A stretch of 60,000 nt of DNA, from NCBI GenBank assembly GCA_903813345.2, contig CAIIXF020000010.1:31058828-31118827 (forward strand), read 5' to 3'. This DNA comes from Owenia fusiformis (Eukaryota; Annelida; Polychaeta; Sabellida; Oweniidae). This document shows positions 36,998 to 46,277 of this stretch, piece after piece. How positions within the stretch are numbered: position 1 is the first letter of the stretch; each line of letters begins with the position of its first letter. The position numbers were made by a program, and so were the translations under genes. A model generated the notes under the pieces. That model ran no database searches. It was not told where the DNA came from and worked only from the letters and a program-made list of their open reading frames with translations.

Positions 36998-38586
36998 TCA
37001 CTCAGTGCTTGATTCAACAGCCTCGTTTTCGGATTCACTCTGTTCTTCCTCAGAGCTACTTTCCTGGTCTGTATCCTCTATAAAGACCTCATCAAACTTG
37101 TGTTTGTTTTTTAAAAGTGTCTTCCTAATGGCTAAGTTCACAGAGACACCCCTCCTCATCATATTATTTATTGAATCAATTATATTTCTGTGTAACGCAT
37201 TGTCTTTTACATCAACCGTTAGCTTGACGAATTGTTTATATCCTTTCATAAATTCTTCCTTATTCTTCGACAATAGTTTATTATCTGCCTTTTCTACAGC
37301 CTCTGTCTTATCCATCCCTCTATCCATATACTCATCCACTTTACGTCGGTGGTCTTCCTCATTCTGTCTTATAGACCACTTCTTTAAGAATGCAAATGTT
37401 TCATTTGCTTTCAAATCACCATCATCGTCATCAACGTCATTGTCTTTGTCTTGAGGAATCTTCTCCTCAATATTTTGGGTAGATTGGGTCCTCATCCTCT
37501 TGGGTAGTGGTCCCTGATCTTGACACCACTTTTTTATATGCCTCTGTAAGTCGTGAATGCTATCAAATACTAAACCACAGTCATCACAGGATACCATGTT
37601 GTCTTCTCGAAATTCACGTTCCAAGTTAGGGTAGTTCTTAACATCACTACTATTTATAAATGTTGTCGTCGGATAGTCGACTTCTGAAATACCCTGTCTT
37701 TCAAGTAAGTGTTTTGAATCATTCATTGGTTCCTTGAAGCTGCTGGGATCGTGATGACTTTCAAATTCAACTTCACTTTTAGTAAAGGCATTTGGTTTCA
37801 ATCTGCTGTGCTCCGAAGTTTCTTGCTTCAGATCAAGAAGCAGGTAACCATAGGTCGACTAGTTGCGTTGGTATATGCTCTGACCAACTTGTTTCCATTT
37901 CCGGGGTACATCTGCCTCGATAAGAATGCCACCTGTTGGCGATCTCTCGGGTTATTAAACAGTATCATATAGTGAGAGTTTAAGCTCATCGATCTATTCA
38001 TTTTTCCTTGATGATACATATTCTGGAGTAGGCATATCACAGACAGATTTCGATGGTGACTGCCTTTGCTATAGAGATCACATATCCGTTGATCATTTGT
38101 TGCCTCATTCATAAGATCATCGAGAAGTATCAAAGTAGGAACTGAAGTGTCAAGGTATCTTGAATCATCAATATCCTCTGGTATTCCCTTCACAAATTCC
38201 AAATGTGGGTATTTTCTTAGCTCTTCGTAGGCAGGCTGCCATTGACCATAACACCAGATGATTCTTTTGGGAATTGGGGATATATACCGTTCAACATTTT
38301 TGATCAAGTGCTTCATAAGCCAGGTCTTCCCCGACGATGTTGGTCCGGCTGAAAATACAACAAAAAATATTTTTTTAATAAATTGACATGCTCTCTTTCT
38401 ATATTTAGAAACCTATCAGACTTTTAATTTCAACATGTCCATGCCTATACCTGCTATCATAGTAAACGGATGTTTCAGCATAACATCAGACTGATGCATT
38501 TTTTCTCCATGAAACTTATTCATATGCCTTGATAGGTTATCACCCCTCGTAAAATTCACACTACACTCAGAACAATTGAAAGACAT
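36998..38586 (-). pseudogene. Polinton zinc-finger/packaging-ATPase gene with a frameshift
   Basis: Exon 1 (38586-38451) encodes a C2H2 finger (CSECSVNF...HMNKFH). A GT-AG intron (38450-38349) follows. Exon 2 begins at 38348 with Walker A GPTSSGKT, then Walker B LILLDDLM and the QNMYHQGK sensor-like segment, all typical of FtsK/HerA-type DNA-packaging ATPases of Polintons. The frame ends at 37828. The conserved continuation of the ATPase is readable in the adjacent frame, which runs on as the 267-codon frame at 36998-37801, so a 1-base indel near 37855 splits one gene. The downstream part has a second finger (CDDCGLVFDSIHDLQRH), a charged coiled-coil-like region and an acidic Ser/Glu tail. 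The protein would drive genome packaging in a full element. It is broken here unless the frameshift is a sequencing error. Confidence 0.85.
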
Positions 38587-38756
38587 GTTGTCTGTTCAAG
38601 ATCTATCAGTAAAATGACTCAAAACATGGACAACTTAAAATATATAAGAATATTCTAATGTGCAGTATTTTGATTGGTTCAAAATGTGTCAATTAAGATC
38701 AATTGTAAACATAAACAGGCATTTATGACATTATAAACTATTGAATATTAAAGTAA

Positions 38757-39100
38757 AGGGAGGGGAGGAGGTTTGGAAGATGGAGAAGAGACAGGAGGAG
38801 GTTGGGTGGAAGTAGGAGGAGGTATGAGGTAAGGAGGAGGTAGGGAGGAGGTAGGAGGAGGTAAGGAAGAGGTTGGAGGAGGTAAGGAGGAGGTAATGAT
38901 GAGGTAGGAAGGAGGTAGGAGGAGGTGGGAGGAGGTAAGGAGGAAGCGGGGGGAGGTAGAGAGGAGGTGGGAGAAGGTAAGGAAGAGGTGGGAAGAGGTA
39001 AGGAGGATATAGGGAGGAGGTAATGATGAGGTAGGGAGGAGGCGGGGGGGGAGGTAAGGAGGAGGTAAGGAGGAAGTGGGAGGAGGTAGGGAAAAGATGG
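38757..39100. repeat. 340-bp polypurine tract (GGAGGTA-type)
   Basis: Built from GGAGGAGGTAAGGA-like units, with the + strand almost pure purine apart from scattered T. A 178-codon frame on the minus strand is just its Pro/Leu/Ser translation. Such tracts can form triplex DNA; this is inference. Confidence 0.85.
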
Positions 39101-39305
39101 CTAACTTCCGCTTTAAACCTACCCAGGCCGACTAAAAGATGCCTCACTTCCGCTATGATGTCACCCTCTTGCCCAGACAGATGCAAAATGGCTGACTTCC
39201 TGCTAGAAAGCTTCAAAATCGCCGACTTCCGGTTAAATGACTGACTTCCGGGCTGACTTCCGGTCAAAATGGCTGACTTCCTATCAAAATGGCTAACTTC
39301 CGGAA
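39095..39305. promoter_or_regulatory. Cluster of eight ACTTCC (ETS-like) motifs
   Basis: ACTTCC occurs at about 39104, 39146, 39195, 39225, 39244, 39256, 39276 and 39296. Five are followed by GG or GC in ETS-compatible form. Most are preceded by AAAATGGCTG-like sequence resembling a YY1 site. The cluster lies about 520 bp upstream of the minus-strand ATPase gene start, inside the right terminus, where a promoter would be expected. Promoter function is inferred. Confidence 0.5.
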
Positions 39306-39425
39306 CGTATAGTCGTGGGGTAGGGCGTCCGTTACCCCTAGGGCCCGAGATCCCCGAAATATGTACACGCTACCACGCCGAAAGGGAGGGGTGGGGTCCC
39401 CGTATGAGCCTCCCTGAACTTATTG
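39306..39425. repeat. Extra partial copy of the Polinton terminal repeat
   Basis: GTGGGGTAGGGCGTCCGTTA, CCCGAGATCCCCGAAATATG and GGGGTGGGGTCCCCGTATG match the terminal repeat at about 39692-39785 in the same orientation, so part of the right terminus is present twice. Confidence 0.8.
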
Positions 39426-39618
39426 TTTAAGTCACGCCCCACGTGCCACAACATGTAAGAAATCACTCGAGCCTGTACCGGCGGGTACGGTCTTACCTAT
39501 TATCGATTACCAGTCAACGACTGACGCGTTTTTATTAATTTTACTTCACCGGCTGTCAATATTCCGTATCAAATTACCAGAACCTGTACCGACGGTACAG
39601 GCTTTCAAGGTTAAACGG

Positions 39619-39925
39619 GACGCGTACTGGTTTATCGATTTATTGTTTTTGGCGGGAATTCGAATAGTATCCCTTACAGTAAACGTACAGACGTGGGGTA
39701 GGGCGTCCGTTACCCCTTAGGGCCCGAGATTCCCGAAATATGTACACGCCACCACGCCGAGGGGGGAGGGGTGGGGTCCCCGTATGTGCCTCCCGAGCTC
39801 AGGGAGGCTCACAGATGTCCCTCCCCATTGGAGCCCATGTTAGGGAGGGTAATATGAAAAATCGTGTCCCTCCCCATAGGACTCCATGTTATAGGTGTGT
39901 CAGAACTCTCGTTTCTGTAACTACT
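39619..39925. repeat. Right terminal inverted repeat of the Polinton
   Basis: Reverse complement of 34063-34367. A short palindrome, CCTGTACCGACGGTACAGG, lies just inside at 39584-39602. Confidence 0.9.
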
Positions 39926-40142
39926 ATTACTGTGTAGGATTTGTCAATGATAAACCAACGTGTAGTGTGTCATAGCCGTAGGGACCGGGGGTTCGATGGG
40001 TTCGGACGAACCCCCGGTCGGGATTTCTCCCAAAAAAATATTTGTGGAAAAATTCATTGCAATAACCAGAAACATATATTCAATTTATATGACCAGTAGG
40101 AAAAAATAGTAAAGGAAGAGGTTTGAGTATTGGCAAATATCC

Positions 40143-40250
40143 CTATGGTCATAATGAATCATTCTTAGGTGTAACATGAAGAATAGAATGTCATAATACT
40201 TTGGAAAATATTAAAGTGCTGGGGCACACATAAGCTGAGATAGGGATCAT
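40143..40250 (+). repeat. Fragment related to the 18896-20496 transposon
   Basis: AATGAATCATT, GTAACAT-AAGAATA and ATAATACTTTG-AAAA recur in the same order at 19222-19333. Confidence 0.5.
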
Positions 40251-40373
40251 TTCATGATTCTCGTCATTAATGATAAAATCAGCGGAACTGTGATAGAAAA
40301 TGGAATGTTTTCAAAGTTTTTTATTTTCAATTCAAAGAAAGCACAACAAATAAGTTTTTCAGCATTATTTGTT

Positions 40374-42457
40374 CTTTATTCACAGGCTGGTATCGAAAAA
40401 ATTGTCCGCTGTGACGGAGCGTGCTATTTTGCATAGAAACACTAGGAAATCCACACAATTTATTTTTTTACTCATATGTTTTGCTATATCAAAGAAAATT
40501 ACTGACTCCATGCAATGAATATATCATTTGCAGGTAACTTTAACTTCTGTTTGAAGTCCAACAACGCTAAGAGTAAAAGCTATTGAAAACGGCGTCGGAG
40601 TATCATACTCCAAAATGTACCAATTCTTTTATTTCTTTTTAATGATACAATATAGCGACACAATAATATTTACATATGTTTTCAACATAACTCTGAAGGT
40701 ATTAATGAGATCTTTATGTATTGGGTATTTTTAATTTTTTCAATAAAAAATAATGTTTAAATTTTTTGTCCGCTGTGACGGAGCAGTTTCAAATCTGAAA
40801 TACGTTAAGAATTTAGATTTATAATATATCTCTTTATAACTACACGTTAGAGGAGGGAGCGTATCAAATCTCTTTCTTAAAGTATTCTGAAAAATAAAAC
40901 GGAATAAAAGTACACAATTCAAATTCTGAGATGTATATACGACCACTCTTTAAGCTTCTTTTCTTAGTTTGTACTGTAATCCAAGTTATGCATGGTAACT
41001 CATGAAAATGATACAGTCAACTTTATTTCAGTATAGGGCATTTGCCTTTCGTTGTGCCTACTGTGGATCCATCACCTGACATGATCATTTTTTATGGTAA
41101 CTTATATACAGTTATTATTATGTGGTAAAAGGTTATACATCTGTCGGAATGCAGGATGTCTGTGCGCTATTTCGAATAAATTCATATTATCCCTATTTAT
41201 GTTACGCGGTAAACACGATACAAAAATATGCCATATTCCGCAACGAATATGCCATATTCACTTGCGGTGTATGACAGATTCACCTGTGGTATATGGTATA
41301 CACGCTAACCAATGAGAACGTGATACGGAAGTATGCAATTGTCAATTGCATCGATTGAACGAACAAGTAAAACTTCATAAATTATTAAAATGATTACTGA
41401 ATCAACAGTACAGTTTATCGAATACATCAACGTATGCAGAAGTATCACTCACCAATCTCACGTAATAAACTTACCCAATCAATCCAGGATTACATTCAGA
41501 GTCGATTCTCGCAACCAATCAAACCAAGTCTTTCTGTATCACGTTTTTCACCTGCGGAATATGTCATATCCAACTGCTGTATATGGCATATTCAGCAAGT
41601 GAGTATGACATATTCTGAAGGTGAGTATCGGGTATTCACTGAATTCAATGCATCACATATTCACTGCGGAATATCGCATACTCACCTGCGGAATATGCCA
41701 TATACCGCAGGTGAGTATGTCATATTCACCCGTATCGCAAATACCGCGCAACCATGAATGTATGCCATATTCCGCGTAACAATTTACACTACACGTGACA
41801 TTCTAAGACGTCTTGGCGAAAACGTATTAGAAATATTATGTTGAGTTAACACCATGTTGATTCATGTTGATTTCAGTACAAACCTCCGAAAAATGCTAAG
41901 AGTTTTTATATCTCAGATTTACATTACCCCAGATCTCCCAGAGGCTACTTGTCATAATTTAGGAAAGTGATTTGTGACGTTCTCTCTTCTTATGGTACTT
42001 TTAAAAGGTATAATTTGAATCTTAAATTCTTAACGTAGTTCACAGTTAAAACTGCTCCGTCAAAGCGGACAATAAATGTAAACATTATTTTTTATAAAAA
42101 ATATTTAAAATACCCAATACATCAAGATATCATTAATACCTTCAGGGTTATCCTTAAAACATATGTAAATATTATTGTGTCGCTATATTGTACCATTAAA
42201 AAGAAATAAAAGAAATGGTACATTTTGGAGCATGATACCCCGGCGCCGTTTTCAATAGCTCTTTCTCTTAGCGTTGTTGGACTTCAAACAAAAGTTAAAG
42301 TTACCCGCAAATGATATAGCCATTGCACTGAGTAAGAAACTTTCTTTGGTATAGCGAAACATATGAGTAAAAAAATAAATTGTGTTGGTTTCTTAGTATT
42401 TCTATGCAAAATAGCACGCTCCGTCACAGCGGACAAATTTTTCGATACCAGCCTGTG
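40374..42457. mobile_element. Mutator-like element with long inverted repeats
   Basis: About 450 bp at the left (from CACAGGCTGGTATCGAAAAA at 40381) recurs inverted at about 41995-42457. A 9-bp repeat TTATTTGTT stands at 40365-40373 and 42458-42466; nine-base duplications with long inverted repeats fit Mutator-like elements. On the left, 7 bases separate the duplication from CACAGG, so a TTATT 5-bp duplication is an alternative. GTCCGCTGTGACGGAGC occurs four times, twice in each arm (one copy with a single change). The centre is non-coding and packed with GCGGAATATGCCATAT motifs. Confidence 0.75.
41215..41790. repeat. Array of GCGGAATATGCCATAT motifs in both orientations
   Basis: About ten variants of GCGGAATATG-C/T-CATA and its complement occur at 41220-41300 and 41545-41785, often joined to CACCTGCGG or GGTGAGTATG. 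Several pairs form palindromes such as GCGGAATATGCCATATACCGC split around GCCATA. Confidence 0.75.
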
Positions 42458-42466
42458 TTATTTGTT

Positions 42467-43290
42467 GCAAGGCATTGAAATTTAAGAGAGATGTTTAATG
42501 TTAGAGCCTACAGAGCACAGTGGATATTTTGTTATTTCAATTTTTTTTTAAATTTCAGCCTATGTTTCATTCCATTAATACAATACTATTTGTCATCTGT
42601 CACTTCTATCGTCAGTACCAATTGAGAGTATTCGTGCAGCCATTACGACTTTTATTGTGCGCCATGATTAAATAAGTATTACATTCTTCAAAAATATTTG
42701 CTTTTGAATATACTAGTATTCAGAAACTAACTGTAAGTTCATGAGGTCATTATGAACTCCTCTATTACAAAATGAAATGGCAGATAAAATTCTTTTGATT
42801 TGGATTCTTTTCAAAAATCATCTAAAAGTGTGGGAATAGCATGCCAGAATTTGACATATCTTTGAATGATGAATTGGGAATGACGATTTTTCAATGGTAG
42901 CTCGTTAAAATATATGTTCCTTAGAGATATGTTGTAATTTGCCCTTTACAAAAGTTGTCTCAATGTATGCTAACCCTTGATTTGGATTTCATTGAACAAT
43001 TAAACAATTGTTATATAAAATGTATGATTTTGCTACCAGAATTCAATATCTTTCAGTAAAAGATTCACCAAAAACTATTTCAATATAGAAAATCAAATTG
43101 TTGCCAAACTTTTGGAGGGGTGTAAATTGTATGTACAAAAAATACTTTTATGTGAGGTACACCGATGAAGGGGGAGATTTGTGGATACATAAAAAATCGA
43201 ACCCCTGGTCACCAATTGCTGGCTACGCCACTGTGTGTTTTATGTCAACTTAATCTGCAATATCTGCAGGCGAGCTTAGTCCATGCACCA
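42467..43290. other. Non-coding stretch with a diverged CACTCCCC-family fragment
   Basis: Bases 43060-43126 resemble part of that family (AAAAGATTCACCAAAAACTA, then TTGCCAAACTTTTGGAGGG). No gene is supported. Confidence 0.4.
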
Positions 43291-43300
43291 ACGATTCAAA

Positions 43301-45347
43301 ATGGTTGCATTAAAAGTGGTAAGTTTTGCAACATTACTACTTTTGGTGAGTCACGTTTTGGAAGGTTCCAAACTGAACAAATTGCATGGAGTTAGCCACG
43401 TTGGTATTACAACTGAGGATTTAGATATTTCTACACGCTTCTACACTGATATTCTGGGTGGAAAGTTACTCAGCCAAATTTCAGGTAAATCATAGGTACA
43501 TTTATTCCTCGTATTTTAGGTTTTTAAGTTCACTAAAATGCTTAAATGGCTAATTTGAGTGTGTGACAATTTGGTTTGATGTACTAGCACTAGTTGAATA
43601 GTATACAATTTATCTTGATTCATTCTATCTGTCAAAATAACGTGAACAATGATAAAAGATGAAAATGTAATCGGTTTCGGATATTGGGGGTTCCTAATTC
43701 TGATTATGACTACATTAGTTGTGTTTTTTAAGTTTTAATGATGCCCTTTTTTCTTTTACCTTTCGTCACTTGTGCTATTTTTATGTTTACAGAGCATGGT
43801 CTCTATGGTGATAACATCTACCAGGGGATGTTTGCTAAAGAACTGAAGGACGCTGAAGAGAAAAGAGTCAGCCCCGAGTCTTTGGGGGTTCCTGATATCT
43901 CTAAAGAAGGAAATTACCAGGTAATATCTCCAAATAATCTCATTTGTTTTTATCCTCTATGAGCAGTGATTTATCCAAGAAATAATTACTGAATTTTATC
44001 AGTTGCTAAGATAAATAATCAAGGGATTTAACGTCTAAATAACTCTAAGCATATTGAAGTAAAAAGGGAGTGTTTCTAGATCAATCAGAGGTAAACGTTT
44101 TACTAAAGCTTGACTACGTTAATTTTTATTCATAGGTACGCTGGAATTGGGTTTTATTTGACAATTTGATGGTAAAACTCCTCAACTTTTCTCCACGCTC
44201 AAAGGCTGATATCAGATCTGAAGATTACGATGATCAGGAAATGGTGCGCAAGTCCTCTCCTGCATATATCGCAGCGCCGCATTTGGCATTTTGGGTTCAA
44301 GATGATACTGATCTGAGAGAGTACGTTATGGAGCTAGAAAGAAGGTCAAATGCAGCTGGGTTTGAGAAAATAAAATGCAGTCGCATGACGGAAATTAAAA
44401 ATGAAGAGGATAGGTATAGTGTACCAATTGAAGCTTTTGCCAATGTCTATGACAGTGAGGACTCTCTGGGAGGGGGAGGACTAGGTTGGGTATATTGTAA
44501 AGGGCCAAATGGTGAACAAATCGAATTTATAAAATTTGCAAAGTCAAGTGGTGATAAAATACGAGATGCATTTTGCGCCCGTAAGTCATTAACGACAAAG
44601 ATATATCCTGCCTATAAAGACAATAAGTACAAAAGAAATGTTGGACTTCCTGGGGAACTTTATGGACTTCATCATTTAGGAATACGTACCTCTAGTTTGG
44701 ATGAGTCTATTGATTTTTTCTCAGGCATACTAGGGGGAACATTAATGGAGGAACTCAAAGGTGATCATTTCTTTGGCTCGGCTTTACAGAATGCACTCTT
44801 CCAACAAGAAATGATCAAAGCAAGACAAACCAATGCAAATTATGATGACCTTGGAATCGGCGATTTTGTCAAATCTGACTTAGAGATAAGTCTCAGGTTT
44901 GTTCTATTTGATAACTTTATTTTGGAACAATTGATGTATGCTAGAAAGGGTGACAAAACTAACGGATATAACCCTCGCCATGAAAGGAGCTCTCCTGCTC
45001 TCATTCACAATATGCAAATTGGTCTACAACTTCAAAATGATGTTAAAATGAATGACTTTATGCACGATGTGCTGAAGAAATCGAAATCAAAATTTGGTAA
45101 AGTTATTGCTAACCCCATTGTTGATGATCCGAAACTTAATGGCTATAAATTTGCATTTGTGAAAGGACCAATGGGAGAACAGCTTGTATTCAGTCAATTC
45201 ACAGGTAAAATGGCTGATATAATCAAATCAGAAATGCTAGCATATGGGTCACTTAGTACTGCCTATGAAGAAACCAACCCATGGACTTGGGACGGATTTA
45301 AGGAATCATGTTCTGAAGCTACAGATACAAGTCATGCCGAATTATAA
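43301..45347 (+). CDS. Secreted two-domain glyoxalase-like (VOC) protein, three exons
   Basis: The exons are 43301-43484, 43793-43920 and 44136-45347, with GT-AG introns and matching phases, giving about 507 aa. The ATG at 43301 sits in CAAAATGG, a good start context; an in-frame ATG at 43283 is possible. Residues 1 to about 22 are a signal peptide (MVALKVVSFATLLLLVSHVL). VOC half-motifs follow: HGVSHVGITTEDLDISTRFY with DILGG, then GPNGEQIEFIKF (domain 1), then LHHLGIRTSSLDESIDFF with GILGG, and GPMGEQLVFSQF (domain 2). The His near each start and the Glu of IEF are the usual metal ligands; domain 2 has Val in place of that Glu. Activity of known VOC enzymes ranges from glyoxalase to dioxygenase; none can be assigned. 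AATAAA at 45480-45485. Confidence 0.88.
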
Positions 45348-45479
45348 ATCAAACCCGTGAGTGTTGATTATACAAATGATAAACAGCTTGAATTCGAAAA
45401 CTGCACACTGTTGAACAATTGCAGGACACATAAAAATAACCGCTGAAATCACAAGATGAATGCTTTTCTGCTTATAAGT

Positions 45480-45485
45480 AATAAA
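45480..45485 (+). terminator. Polyadenylation signal of the VOC gene
   Basis: AATAAA 133 bp after the stop codon. Confidence 0.55.
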
Positions 45486-45489
45486 TGTG

Positions 45490-46275
45490 TTGTCGTGAAG
45501 GAATATAGACTATTGAACAAATATGTCAAAGATAAGTTTTTGCAGATTTTTAAAGTTCAAATACATAAATAGAACTTCTGCAAAACCATGATGAACAATC
45601 GAACATGCAAGATTTATTTGTTTTTTTATAGTCTAGCTTGATAAATGTCTCACAGTTATTCATTTTGAGAAGTACATACTGTATAACACTTATAATATTT
45701 CAAGTTTCAAAATGTCATAAAAAGGTCTTTGGACATGGTTTTAAGTATGCAAAACTATGCATAAACCATGAATGTACATATTTAGTATATAACACTTGAC
45801 TTAAAACATGATGTATCATTGTTATCAAAAGTATTCGCATCAGAAAAGGTCACATATAATTCAGTTAAACTAGATTAACAACTGGGTCGACTTGCCAATG
45901 TGTCAAAGGATCTAAGTATACTCATTGTGTATTGGTCTTAGTGAATATTTTAAGGATTCAACCGCATGCAATTGTGACGTTTGTGAATTGCACTGACGTA
46001 GAGAAATGTATTTCCCAAATCGAGTGGCGATCGGTAGCAACCTATTGCTCATTTCCTTTTCATAAAATAACTGTATTAGTTGTGCCGACATGTTGTAACT
46101 GAGGAAGAGGGACATAATCACGATTACCCATGTTACAGAAAAAGCACCGAACGCCGAATATCATCCACAAATAAGTTGGAAACTATAACAATATGTCACA
46201 ATATTGTACAACACAGGGAATCTGATTTTGCGTTATACCGTATCTCATATAAATTTACCTACGCGTTATACCATA
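45490..46275. other. Non-coding stretch
   Basis: Nothing supportable between the VOC gene and the next transposon. Confidence 0.4.
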
Positions 46276-46277
46276 TA

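Larger units (their letters stand above)
34063..39925 (-). mobile_element. Short Polinton/Maverick element
   Basis: The element begins AGTAGTTACAG and ends CTGTAACTACT. It is flanked by a perfect 6-bp duplication ATTACT (34057-34062 and 39926-39931), the hallmark of Polintons. Terminal inverted repeats occupy 34063-34367 and 39619-39925. Genes on the minus strand are an integrase (34800-35840) and a zinc-finger/packaging-ATPase protein (36998-38586, frameshifted). No DNA polymerase B, protease or capsid gene is present. At 5.86 kb, including a 1.1-kb LINE, it is far below the usual 15-20 kb, so it is an internally deleted, non-autonomous copy. Confidence 0.92.

Noticed and set aside
38731-39267. 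178-codon minus-strand frame rich in Pro, Leu and Ser
   Set aside because: It is the complement of the polypurine tract and motif array, with no protein-like complexity.
41545-41785. CRISPR-like array of repeated words
   Set aside because: The words occur in both orientations with irregular spacing inside a eukaryotic transposon; there are no regular spacers and no cas genes.
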